From NCBI RefSeq assembly GCF_000455285.1, contig NZ_HG005295.1, forward strand, positions 49,932-96,565: 46,634 nucleotides of DNA, given 5' to 3'. The number at the start of each line of letters is the position of its first letter. Within the stretch, counting starts at the first letter, position 1. Shown in pieces: positions 17,924 to 27,614 of the stretch. The position numbers were made by a program, and so were the translations under genes. Under the pieces are notes generated by a model, which was not told where the DNA came from, did not search any database, and was given only the letters and a program-made list of their open reading frames with translations. The DNA comes from Candidatus Stoquefichus massiliensis AP9. Its GTDB lineage: Bacteria > Bacillota_I > Bacilli_A > Erysipelotrichales > Coprobacillaceae.

Positions 17924-19360
17924 TTATTTATAAACGTTCTCTTCATCCTCTATTTCAAATTCTCTTGTTTGAATCATATTTTGATAAAAGTAAGCTGATT
18001 TTTTAAGATGTCTGTTACGGTTATCTTCTAAATCTATTTCAACTAATCCATAACGATTTTTAAAAGCATTCATTGGAGAAACATTATCTGTAAATGCCCA
18101 TAACATATAACCTTTACAATTAGAACCTGCTTGAATACCTCTTAATAACCAATCTAAATGCATCTTGATAAATTCAATACGATAATTATCTTGAATCATA
18201 CCTGTTTCATCTTTATACTGCTTTTCATTTTCCACACCCATGCCACTTTCAGCAATAAACCATTCAAAGTTATTGTAATGATTTTTCATACGCATTGCCA
18301 TATCATACATGATTTTTGGATAGATTTCCCAGCCACGATGAGGATTCATCTTCTTTCCTGGCATATTGAAATCTTCATAGTAGAAATCTGGATGGAAAGG
18401 CGCATCGGGATGAATCGCTGTTGTACGTTCCTTGACACGATTTGGATGATATAAGTTAATACCAACCCAATCCACTGTATTGTTTTGGATAATTTCTAAC
18501 TCTTCTGTCGTATAATCCATTAAAATATCATGTTGATTGAGTAAATCAAAGAACCCATTTTCGTAATGTCCTAAAATGGCAGGATCCAAGAATACACGGT
18601 TATAGAATAAATCGTATTTATCAGCTGCATCTAAATCTCTAGGACTATTACCTCTAGGATAAGCTGTTTCTACATTGACAATTGTTCCAAACTTACCACC
18701 ATCAATGCGATAACCACCTTCCTTATAAACTTTCATAATCATATTTGTTGCAAGAGCCTTGTTATAATTCCACTGCATCCATGCTTTACTATCCTGATAA
18801 AATGGATAACGTAAAGCATCTAAATGAATTCTTGTTTGTACAACCACAGGTTCATTAAAGGCAAACCAATACTTCACTTTATGTCCAAATCTTTGAAATG
18901 CTTTTTCAGCATATCTTACAAATAAGTCAACAACATGTTTGCTGGCAAATCCATCATACTTTTTGAATAATTCTCCAGGTATTTCATAATGTTCTAAACA
19001 TACCATTGGTTCTATCCCTTGAGCAATCAATTCATCTAACATAGCAGCATAATAAGCAGCATAATCTTCATCAACAATCACATTCTCATAATCAATTAAA
19101 AATCTTGACCAATTGAGTGATGTTCGATAACAATTCATGCCAATCTCTTTCATATAACCAATATCTTCCTGATAACGATGATAATAATCCGTAGCAATTG
19201 CTGGCCCATAACCGTTGTGCCATACATCTTTATTTTCTTTATACCATAAATCTATATATGAATCTTGATGTTCTTTTTTTCCTGTCCAACCTTCAGTCTG
19301 CCAAGCACTGGCAGCAGCCCCTAAGAAAAAATCATCAGGTAACTTTACTCTTTTTTTCAT
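17924..19360 (-). CDS. GH1 glycosidase, divergent 6-phospho-beta-glucosidase/galactosidase type
   Basis: 478 residues, complete GH1 barrel but distinct from the three other GH1 proteins here. Acid/base Glu lies in FAFNEPVV and the nucleophile in WFIAESGMGVE. The C-terminal NVSPMNAFKNRYGLVEID keeps Ser, Lys and Tyr at positions that in relatives hold a 6-phosphate, so the substrate is probably phosphorylated. It sits between mannonate dehydratase and the IlvD/Edd-type dehydratase, so it may release a sugar acid from a glycoside. Substrate is unproven. Ribosome site AAGGAAAA. Confidence 0.87.
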   Translation of the reverse strand: MKKRVKLPDDFFLGAAASAWQTEGWTGKKEHQDSYIDLWYKENKDVWHNGYGPAIATDYYHRYQEDIGYMKEIGMNCYRTSLNWSRFLIDYENVIVDEDYAAYYAAMLDELIAQGIEPMVCLEHYEIPGELFKKYDGFASKHVVDLFVRYAEKAFQRFGHKVKYWFAFNEPVVVQTRIHLDALRYPFYQDSKAWMQWNYNKALATNMIMKVYKEGGYRIDGGKFGTIVNVETAYPRGNSPRDLDAADKYDLFYNRVFLDPAILGHYENGFFDLLNQHDILMDYTTEELEIIQNNTVDWVGINLYHPNRVKERTTAIHPDAPFHPDFYYEDFNMPGKKMNPHRGWEIYPKIMYDMAMRMKNHYNNFEWFIAESGMGVENEKQYKDETGMIQDNYRIEFIKMHLDWLLRGIQAGSNCKGYMLWAFTDNVSPMNAFKNRYGLVEIDLEDNRNRHLKKSAYFYQNMIQTREFEIEDEENVYK

Positions 19361-19361
19361 C

Positions 19362-20402
19362 TTATTTTCCTTTCAAAGCATCAATAATCCCACCCAAGTA
19401 CATAGCGCCAAGTGCACGATCATATAAACCATAACCTGGTTTCCCTTTTTCTCCCCAAATCATCCGTCCATGATCTGGTCTTATATACCCTTCAAAACCA
19501 GCTTCTATATATGCTTTCATTAATTCAACCATATCAAGTGATCCACAACTTGAATAATGAGCGCTTTCTTCAAAAGAACCATCTGCCAATAATTTCACAT
19601 TTCTGACATGTGCAAAGTGAATTCTTTTCATTGCTCCATATTTTCTAATTAATTTTGGCATATCATTGAACGTAGCACACCCTAATGAGCCACTACATAA
19701 TGTGAGACCATGATGAATATCATCATATAAATTGAGAAATCTATCTAGATTTTTTTCATTTGTAATAATTCTTGGTATTCCAAAAATTGACCATGGTGGA
19801 TCATCTGGATGAATGGCCATATTAACATCACAAGCACTTGCAACTGGCAAAATTTCTTTAATAAAATAATGCAAATTTTCCCATAGACCTTCTTCTCCTT
19901 GAATTTTATAGGCCTCTATCAATTCACTAACCTCTTCAACAGAATAAGATGCATCCCACCCTGGTAAACTTAGTTTTGTTGGATCAAGTTGATCCACTTC
20001 TTCTTTATAATAAACCAAAGCATATGAACCATCAGCTAATTGGTGATCTATTGATGATCTTGTCCAATCAAAAACTGGCATAAAATTATAACAAATACAT
20101 TTGATTCCACACTTTGCTAAATTTTGAATTGTTTCTTTATAATTATCAATATATCTTTGATAATTTCCTCTTTTTAATTTAATGTCTTCATGAACTGGAA
20201 CACTCTCAATCACTTCTAATTCTAATCCAGCATTCTGTACAGTTTGTTTTAATTCTTCTATTCTCTCCATTGGCCAAACTTCACCAACAGGTATATCATA
20301 AATGGCACTAACAACTCCTGTCACATTAGGAATCTGTTTAATATTCTCCAAAGTCACTGGATCATCTTCACCATACCAACGAAATGTCATTTTCATTTTC
20401 AT
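19362..20402 (-). CDS. uxuA: Mannonate dehydratase
   Basis: 346 residues. It converts D-mannonate to 2-keto-3-deoxygluconate. Characteristic segments are MKMTFRWYGEDDPV, YNFMPVFDWTRSS, MAIHPDDPPWSIFGIPRI and GYIRPDHGRMIWGE, with the metal-binding His, Asp and Cys (LCSGSLG) that are typical of UxuA. The uronate isomerase UxaC and fructuronate reductase UxuB that usually supply mannonate are missing. The third codon (ATG at 20396) is better spaced from GAGGT than the annotated ATG. It directly follows the IclR gene. Confidence 0.94.
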   Translation of the reverse strand: MKMKMTFRWYGEDDPVTLENIKQIPNVTGVVSAIYDIPVGEVWPMERIEELKQTVQNAGLELEVIESVPVHEDIKLKRGNYQRYIDNYKETIQNLAKCGIKCICYNFMPVFDWTRSSIDHQLADGSYALVYYKEEVDQLDPTKLSLPGWDASYSVEEVSELIEAYKIQGEEGLWENLHYFIKEILPVASACDVNMAIHPDDPPWSIFGIPRIITNEKNLDRFLNLYDDIHHGLTLCSGSLGCATFNDMPKLIRKYGAMKRIHFAHVRNVKLLADGSFEESAHYSSCGSLDMVELMKAYIEAGFEGYIRPDHGRMIWGEKGKPGYGLYDRALGAMYLGGIIDALKGK

Positions 20403-20407
20403 ACCTC

Positions 20408-21163
20408 TTATGCATAACCAAGTTTTGCTGAAATTTTTTCAGCAACTTCTTTAACAATAAGACCCAAATCATCTAAATTGATTTGACTCTCATAAAAACC
20501 TACACAACTAATTGCAGCAATAACTTTCCCATCATGATCACGAATCGGTGCAGCTGCAGCAATTTGTTGAAGTGTATCTTCACGGTCGCTCTTTGCATAA
20601 CCTAATCTTCTCACTTCTTTTAATTCATCTAAATATTTCTCAACTGATGTTATTGTATATTCTGTATAAGCAACAAACTCTGTTTTTTGAATAGTTCTTT
20701 TTAAATCTTCATCTGTTGCAAATGCTAACATGACTTTACCTAATGCTGCTGAATGAACTGAACGTCGACTGCCTATATTGGCTGTTGTAATTATTGTCTT
20801 TTCTGATTCATATTTATATAAATATGTCACCATATCGTCATCCAATATAGCCATGAAAGTTGTTGACTGCATTTTATTTGCCAAATCAATTAAGTCTTGT
20901 TTAGCAACATTAACAATATCTATATCATTTAAGTAACTGCTACCAATAAGAAATGTCTGTAAACCTATTTTATATTTTGTAATACCTGTCTGATTATCTT
21001 CAACAATCATATTTTTATAAACCAATGTTTTGACAATATCAAAAACACTTGATTTTGGAGAATCTAATAATGAAGATAATTGAGTTAGTGTATATCCTTC
21101 CTTTGTCTTAGATAGCAATTCAAGAATCTCAATTGCTCTTAATAATGTTCGATTCAATTTCAT
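20408..21163 (-). CDS. IclR/KdgR-family transcriptional regulator
   Basis: 251 residues. An N-terminal winged helix (ILELLSKTKEGYTLTQLSSLL, then KSSVFDIVKTLV) is followed by the IclR effector domain with SAALGKVMLAF and PIRDHDGKVIAAISCVG. Relatives such as KdgR respond to KDG and control uronate genes. Here it stands inside the cluster, 5 bp before uxuA, making it the likely local regulator. Ligand inferred as KDG or a related acid. Confidence 0.9.
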   Translation of the reverse strand: MKLNRTLLRAIEILELLSKTKEGYTLTQLSSLLDSPKSSVFDIVKTLVYKNMIVEDNQTGITKYKIGLQTFLIGSSYLNDIDIVNVAKQDLIDLANKMQSTTFMAILDDDMVTYLYKYESEKTIITTANIGSRRSVHSAALGKVMLAFATDEDLKRTIQKTEFVAYTEYTITSVEKYLDELKEVRRLGYAKSDREDTLQQIAAAAPIRDHDGKVIAAISCVGFYESQINLDDLGLIVKEVAEKISAKLGYA

Positions 21164-21222
21164 ATGATCACACCTTTCCTGTTAAGATAATCATAGCATA
21201 GGTCATAACAAATATAAATACA

Positions 21223-21243
21223 AACCACCCTTATCAGGTGGTT
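21223..21243 (-). terminator. Hairpin between the EIIC and IclR genes
   Basis: Arms AACCACC (21223-21229) and GGTGGTT (21237-21243) directly after the EIIC stop, followed by an interrupted T-rich stretch on the minus strand. Probably a partial terminator that lowers expression of downstream genes. Confidence 0.55.
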
Positions 21244-21251
21244 ATATTTAT

Positions 21252-22574
21252 TTATTCAGATACGATCTTTTGCTTGTTAGCTGCCATCACAAATGGAATA
21301 TAAATCAAAATAGAGACAGCAATACAAATCACTTGTGTGATAATACAAGTCATACTTCCACCACTTGCTAACCAAGCACTTAAAATCGGTGGAGTTGTCC
21401 ATGGCACTGCATAAACAAGTACATCAGCAAATCCAATTGATGTTAAGAAATAACCAATTGTTCCAGTAATTAATGGTGTGATAATAAACGGAATAGCCAT
21501 GATTGGATTTAACATAATTGGTAATCCAAATGTCATTGTTTCATTAATATTAAATATACCAGGTACTAATGATAATTTTGCAATTCCTTTATAATCTTCA
21601 CGTTTTGAGAATAAGAAGATTGCAATAACTAAACCAATAGTTACCCCAGAACCACCCATAGACATATAAACATCCCAGAAAGACATATTGATGATATTCA
21701 AATCTCCACGATTAAAACTTCCTGAATTCACTAAATCCGTATTTGCCATAATTGCAGCATTCAATAATGGTTCACGTACTGGTTTAATAATTTGATTCCC
21801 ATGAATACCAATTACCCAGAATAACTGTGCAACTAGCATTAAGATTAATAATCCAGGTAATCCCTGCATAACTGCTTCTAATGGTTTTTGTAACATTGTA
21901 TAAATAATGTCATATAAAGTCATACCAGTTACTTGTGTAATGCCAAAGTTAATTGCTGCGAATGCAATAATTGTGAACATCGCTGGGAATAAAACATTAA
22001 ATGAGTTAGATACATTTGGTGGTACTGAATCAGGCATTGATATTTTCATTTTCCCTGACTTAACAACCCATGAGAATAACTCAACAGATAACATTGCAAT
22101 AACCATCCCCAAGAACAATCCTTTAGCAGCTGTATAATCTTTACCAAATACATCAGCCACTTGAATAACCTCTTTATTTTCTAAGGTAAAATTAATAAAA
22201 GATGGGCAACATGCAACATAAGAACATAATGCAATAAATGCAGGTGCATATCCTTTCATCTTATTTGTCTGACCAAGTTCAAGACCAATTAAAATAACTG
22301 CACCAATTGTAAAGAAATTCAATGTTGCATAGTTTGCAGATGTAAAGATTGGCTGTAAGAATTCTAACCAAGCCATACCAGGTACCTTTGCAAGCGAGAT
22401 ACCATTTGTTGTTGTAGAACATACAACATTTGAAATCAATGTACAGAATGCACCAGTGATAATAACTGGCATTAAAGTTGAGAATGCATTTTTAATTGCA
22501 CTCATGTGTTTTTGATTACTGATTTTATCAGCAACCATCAGCAACTTCTCAGTTGCCGCTTCCGAAAAATTCAT
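21252..22574 (-). CDS. PTS EIIC permease, lactose/cellobiose family
   Basis: 440 residues with about ten membrane helices. The opening NQKHMSAIKNAFSTLMPVIITGAFCTLI is typical of CelB-type EIIC, and FNINETMTFGLPIMLNPIMAIPF is the conserved loop around the substrate Glu. It carries a sugar across the membrane with phosphorylation by an EIIB. No EIIA or EIIB of this class is encoded beside it, so it must use partners from elsewhere. The only EIIB-like protein of this class here is the fusion at 11170. As first gene of the sugar-acid cluster it probably imports the glycoside substrate. Confidence 0.9.
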   Translation of the reverse strand: MNFSEAATEKLLMVADKISNQKHMSAIKNAFSTLMPVIITGAFCTLISNVVCSTTTNGISLAKVPGMAWLEFLQPIFTSANYATLNFFTIGAVILIGLELGQTNKMKGYAPAFIALCSYVACCPSFINFTLENKEVIQVADVFGKDYTAAKGLFLGMVIAMLSVELFSWVVKSGKMKISMPDSVPPNVSNSFNVLFPAMFTIIAFAAINFGITQVTGMTLYDIIYTMLQKPLEAVMQGLPGLLILMLVAQLFWVIGIHGNQIIKPVREPLLNAAIMANTDLVNSGSFNRGDLNIINMSFWDVYMSMGGSGVTIGLVIAIFLFSKREDYKGIAKLSLVPGIFNINETMTFGLPIMLNPIMAIPFIITPLITGTIGYFLTSIGFADVLVYAVPWTTPPILSAWLASGGSMTCIITQVICIAVSILIYIPFVMAANKQKIVSE

Positions 22575-22590
22575 TCCTCTTCCTCCCTTG

Positions 22591-22662
22591 TACGTATTTA
22601 CGAATTATATACGTAATTTCGTATTACATATTAAATATATCTATAAATGGACCACACGTCAA
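22591..22662 (-). promoter_or_regulatory. Promoter and double operator for the EIIC/sugar-acid cluster
   Basis: TTGACG (complement at 22657-22662), 17 bp, TATATT (complement at 22634-22639). Two repeats follow just downstream of the start of transcription: TACGTATTTACGAATTA (22591-22607) and TACGTAATTTCGTATTA (22610-22626), each a near-palindrome of TACG-N6-CGTA form. Position suggests repressor sites. Confidence 0.72.
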
Positions 22663-22789
22663 TAAAAATTTGACAATTTTTTCATCTTTTTTACATTGTC
22701 CACAATACCGTTTAATTCTGTTCATAAATACGATTTAATAGATGTTTTTATCAAATCTCTACTTCTTTTCTTTCAAAATAAAGAGAGCA

Positions 22790-22832
22790 ACAAAAAAATA
22801 AAAAGTAGGAATGACTAAAATCAAACCTACTT
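22790..22832 (-). terminator. Terminator of the beta-glucoside operon
   Basis: Arms AAGTAGG (22803-22809) and CCTACTT (22826-22832), followed by TTTATTTTTTTG on the minus strand after the GH1 stop. Confidence 0.75.
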
Positions 22833-22839
22833 CTAACAC

Positions 22840-24321
<1,482 letters not shown>

Positions 24322-25713
24322 CTACACCTCTTTTTCTTCTATTCCTAAAATATAAGTTAATACAAATGTAACAACAATACCTATAACAGCAGCAATCAAG
24401 AAATAAACTAGATTATTTCCAGGACCTGCAAAAGTCACAATCGCAAACATTCCTCCTGAACCAGGAAAAGCATAACACGCTACACCTAATAATCCAGCAA
24501 CAAGTCCTCCAGCTGCATTTCCAATCATAGCTGCATATAAAGGCTTTTTATATTTTAATGTCACACCAAACATAGCTGGTTCTGTCACACCTCCAACAAT
24601 AGCCGTAACGGCACATGACATTGCTGTTGATTTGACTTTCTTTGTTTTAGCTTTCAGTGATACAGCTAACGATGCAGAAAACTGGTTCAAATTTGATATA
24701 ATCATGGCTGGCAAGAAAAATGGATCATACCCCAAACTCGCAAATGCTGAAGTCCAATATGGTGTCATCATTGTATGCATACCTGTCATAACCATTAATG
24801 GTAATAATGCACATAAAACAGAAACACCTAAGAATCCAATTGTTTCGTAAATCCAAATAACTGCATCAGCAACATAAGTTCCAATATAATATCCTAATGG
24901 TGCTGTGATAACTAACATGATAGGTAACATAATTAATAATGAACCTGTTGGCACAACAAATGATTTTAAAATATCAGGGCAATAACGACTTACCAATTTT
25001 TCCACTTTACTCAATACAAAGACAGTCATAATAATTGGGATTACTGTTGTTGAATAATTAGCTACATAAACGGGCAATCCAAAAATAGACAATGCTGTTC
25101 CTTCTGTGGCAGCAGTAATAAAACTTGGATAAATCAGTAATGCTCCAAGCAACATTCCAATCCCTTGGTTGGCACCAAATTTCTTAGCAGCAGTTGCTCC
25201 TAAAAAGACTGGAAAGAAATAAATAAATGCATCTCCTAACCAAAATAAAATCTGATATGTCGGACTTGTTTCAGGTAATATCCCTGCCATATTGGCTAAC
25301 ATATAAAAGACTTTAATCATTCCTCCACCAATCATCATTGGAATAATTGGTGTTATACTTCCTGATATGCCATCCATAATAGCCATTAGTACAGATTTAA
25401 AACTCAATTTCTTCTTTTCTAAATTGCCATCTAGATTCTCATCAACTGCTTCCTCTTTTTGTAAACCTCCAAAATCACAAATTTCTGCATATGCATCAGC
25501 AACTGCTGGACCAATAATAATCTGTAATTCATCATTAGACCATTGAATACCTAATACTTGATCAGCATTTTCAATAGATTTAGTATCTACAATTCCTCTA
25601 TCTTTTAAATTAAAGCGTAATCTTGTTGTACAATGTTGAAAATATGTAATATTTTCTTTACCACCGATAGAGTTTAAAATAATCTTTGACAATTCTTCAT
25701 ACTTCTTTTTCAT
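24322..25713 (-). CDS. PTS beta-glucoside EIIBC permease
   Basis: 463 residues. The N-terminal EIIB domain (residues 1-80) has the phosphocysteine in FQHCTTRLRF. The EIIC domain follows from about residue 105 with around ten helices and the conserved GVTEPAMFGV loop. The EIIA domain that ends fused relatives such as BglP is absent; it is supplied by the separate gene at 26682. It starts after the second RAT/terminator switch, so its expression depends on the antiterminator. Ribosome site GGAGGAGAG. Confidence 0.94.
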   Translation of the reverse strand: MKKKYEELSKIILNSIGGKENITYFQHCTTRLRFNLKDRGIVDTKSIENADQVLGIQWSNDELQIIIGPAVADAYAEICDFGGLQKEEAVDENLDGNLEKKKLSFKSVLMAIMDGISGSITPIIPMMIGGGMIKVFYMLANMAGILPETSPTYQILFWLGDAFIYFFPVFLGATAAKKFGANQGIGMLLGALLIYPSFITAATEGTALSIFGLPVYVANYSTTVIPIIMTVFVLSKVEKLVSRYCPDILKSFVVPTGSLLIMLPIMLVITAPLGYYIGTYVADAVIWIYETIGFLGVSVLCALLPLMVMTGMHTMMTPYWTSAFASLGYDPFFLPAMIISNLNQFSASLAVSLKAKTKKVKSTAMSCAVTAIVGGVTEPAMFGVTLKYKKPLYAAMIGNAAGGLVAGLLGVACYAFPGSGGMFAIVTFAGPGNNLVYFLIAAVIGIVVTFVLTYILGIEEKEV

Positions 25714-25774
25714 TTTCTCTCCTCCTCATTTATATATACAAAACATCGTATGCGCGCTATACAATGTCATGAAC

Positions 25775-25843
25775 ATTGAAAAACCTCAAATACATAAATA
25801 TTTCTTTCATGTATCTGAGGTTATGCCCTTTTGGTTACAGTCC
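25775..25843 (-). promoter_or_regulatory. Second RAT antiterminator and terminator, between licT and EIIBC
   Basis: The RAT-like sequence occupies 25819-25843 on the minus strand (GGACTGTAAC, CAAAA, GGGCATAACC). It lies inside the last codons of the antiterminator gene. Its 3' end overlaps the terminator arm AACCTCA (arms at 25782-25788 and 25816-25822, followed by TTTTTC). Binding of LicT-type protein to the RAT would block the terminator. Confidence 0.8.
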
Positions 25844-26664
25844 TCTCTCGTTAATAGTCTATTCACATGTAATATTAAATATAAAAGTTCTTCTTCATCT
25901 AACTTCCAGTTCTTTTTTCTATTTAAGTAACGCTTCATTTGATAAACACATTGATATGTCTCTGGTGTTTCTTTTTGTAATGATTGAAATATCTTTAGGT
26001 TATCACTGGATATCGCTTTATCTTGAGATATTCTTTTGAAGAGATATCTTAAATGTGTAGCAAATCGAGAATAATTCACTGATGTTTGATCAATAGTCAT
26101 GTGAAAATAATTCTCTATAATAACTGTCATATGTATAATTAATTCATTAAAATCTTGTTCGTTATTTGGTATTGATGAATATAATTCTGAATTAATGATA
26201 TTCATTGCAATCCCTAATACTTCTGTCTTTGGTAATTGAATATTAACTTGTTCTTTAATAAGTTTTAAAGCATATTTTCCAATTTGTATTTCTTTTGAAT
26301 AGAGTTGTTCAAAATCATATGTTAATGGAAATTCAAACACTATATGCTTTTTATATCTTTCAATACTAAAATGAATATGATCTGCAAGAGTAAATATCAA
26401 ATTAGGATTAAGACGATTCTTTAACTTATTTTTAGCAAAATCAACTACTTTCACTGATATATTTAGAATATCCTCTGGAATTTCATTAAGTAATCCTATA
26501 TATTTTGAATCTATATCATAATAAGTTCGAGTAATAATACTTAAATCAGTAATTGTACAAGGCATTTTTATAAATCCTATGCCTCTACCAGATACAATAA
26601 CTTCTTCACCTTGACTATCACATGCCAATGCAAAGTTATTATTAATCTTTTTGATAAGTTTCAT
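25807..26664 (-). CDS. licT: BglG/LicT-family transcriptional antiterminator
   Basis: 285 residues from the ATG at 26664, chosen because GGGAGG precedes it; an upstream ATG at 26682 has no such site. The first 55 residues are the RNA-binding CAT domain (MKLIKKINNNFALACDSQGEEVIVSGRGIGF). Two PRD domains follow, with candidate phosphorylation His in LADHIHFSIERYK, SRFATHLRYLF and YLILHVNRL. It binds RAT hairpins when beta-glucoside is present, preventing termination. Two RATs flank it: one in the operon leader and one within its own 3' end. Confidence 0.93.
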   Translation of the reverse strand: MKLIKKINNNFALACDSQGEEVIVSGRGIGFIKMPCTITDLSIITRTYYDIDSKYIGLLNEIPEDILNISVKVVDFAKNKLKNRLNPNLIFTLADHIHFSIERYKKHIVFEFPLTYDFEQLYSKEIQIGKYALKLIKEQVNIQLPKTEVLGIAMNIINSELYSSIPNNEQDFNELIIHMTVIIENYFHMTIDQTSVNYSRFATHLRYLFKRISQDKAISSDNLKIFQSLQKETPETYQCVYQMKRYLNRKKNWKLDEEELLYLILHVNRLLTREDCNQKGITSDT

Positions 26665-26681
26665 GAAAATACCTCCCTTCA

Positions 26682-27152
26682 TTAATAACTAACAATTAAA
26701 TCTTTTACTTCTACCATTTCCCCTAGTTTTTGTTTTTTCATTGAATTTGATTGATTTGTAACAATAACCATTGTTGTCAAATCATAATTTTGACTTTCAA
26801 TATTTATTTTATCAAATTGAATAACAGGTTCACCAATCTTAACATGTTCATTCACTTGTTTAAATGATACAAATCCATTACCATTAAGTTGAACTGTATC
26901 AATACCAATATGTATTAGTATCTCTTTACCATCTTTCATCTTGATTCCAAATGCATGTTTTGATGGAAATATCATTGTAATCACTCCTTCACATGGTGAA
27001 CAAATGACATTATCATCTGGTATAACTGCAAAACCATCCCCCATAACCTTTGATGCAAAGACCTTATCTTTTACCTCAGCAATATCTATACATTTTCCTT
27101 TAATAGGAGCATATAAATTAAAATCTGTTTTCTTTTTTAAAAACTGAAACAT
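26682..27152 (-). CDS. PTS EIIA, glucose type
   Basis: 156 residues from the ATG at 27152 (GAGAGG upstream). The in-frame ATG at 27191 lies inside the leader terminator and is rejected. The glucose-type EIIA fold is shown by YAPIKGKCIDIAEV, IFPSKHAFGIKM and the phosphorylated His in LIHIGIDTVQLNG. It passes phosphate from HPr to the EIIB domain of the protein at 24322 and probably also to other EIIB domains of this class. First gene of the operon. The stop is followed within 20 bp by the antiterminator start. Confidence 0.93.
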   Translation of the reverse strand: MFQFLKKKTDFNLYAPIKGKCIDIAEVKDKVFASKVMGDGFAVIPDDNVICSPCEGVITMIFPSKHAFGIKMKDGKEILIHIGIDTVQLNGNGFVSFKQVNEHVKIGEPVIQFDKINIESQNYDLTTMVIVTNQSNSMKKQKLGEMVEVKDLIVSY

Positions 27153-27163
27153 ATCTCTCATCC

Positions 27164-27233
27164 TCTCAAAATAAAAACTCTTCAAGTGCAACCAAAAATA
27201 CTTTTGGTTATGCCTCCCGAAGAGTTACAGTCC
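27164..27233 (-). promoter_or_regulatory. First RAT antiterminator and leader terminator of the bgl operon
   Basis: The RAT occupies 27206-27233 on the minus strand (GGACTGTAACTC, TTCGGG, AGGCATAACC). The terminator has arms AACTCTTC (27176-27183) and GAAGAGTT (27219-27226) followed by TTTTATTTTG. RAT and terminator overlap, so only one can form at a time. Confidence 0.85.
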
Positions 27234-27262
27234 ATTCCATTTTTATTTCTTTATCTACATTT

Positions 27263-27291
27263 AGATTATCACGATATGAAAACGCTGTCAA
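27263..27291 (-). promoter_or_regulatory. bgl operon promoter with CcpA cre site
   Basis: TTGACA (complement at 27286-27291), 17 bp, TAATCT (complement at 27263-27268). A full match to the cre consensus, TGAAAACGCTGTCA (27277-27290), overlaps the -35 box, so CcpA should block transcription when glucose is present. Confidence 0.85.
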
Positions 27292-27303
27292 CATATTTTT
27301 TAT

Positions 27304-27538
27304 TTATTATAGTTTTTATTGAATGAAAAAGTAAATTCCCGTTATTTTCACCCTACGGGAATTTAGTCTTACACAACGAAAAAACAAATAAAAAAAGTTA
27401 GAAATCTTTCCGTATGTATTATAACTGATTTGATTAAAAAATAAATATTTTATTAATAAAACACAAGATTAAGTTCCCGTTATCAGCATTTTTTAACGGG
27501 AACTTACTTTTACATTTTAACTTATTATAGTTTTCATT
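27304..27538. mobile_element. MITE-like element with terminal hairpins and flanking direct repeats
   Basis: Each end is a hairpin: AAATTCCCGT/ACGGGAATTT (27333-27342, 27355-27364) and AAGTTCCCGTT/AACGGGAACTT (27471-27481, 27495-27505). The two ends are also inverted copies of each other (AAAAGTAARTTCCCGTTA outward). Direct repeats of TTATTATAGTTTTYATT flank the whole at 27304-27320 and 27522-27538. No gene is inside. This fits a small non-autonomous element. The rest of the 423-bp gap (27192-27614) holds only the bgl promoter and leader. Confidence 0.55.
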
Positions 27539-27614
27539 TATGCACAAATATAGTTGTATTTAATAATAACATTGACTTAACTGTGTAATAAGATATATTT
27601 CATTACCTTCCTAT

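Noticed and set aside
27333-27505. Ordinary terminators formed by the two TTCCCGT hairpins
   Set aside because: Neither hairpin follows a gene end or has a T run in the right direction, and the two ends are inverted copies of each other.
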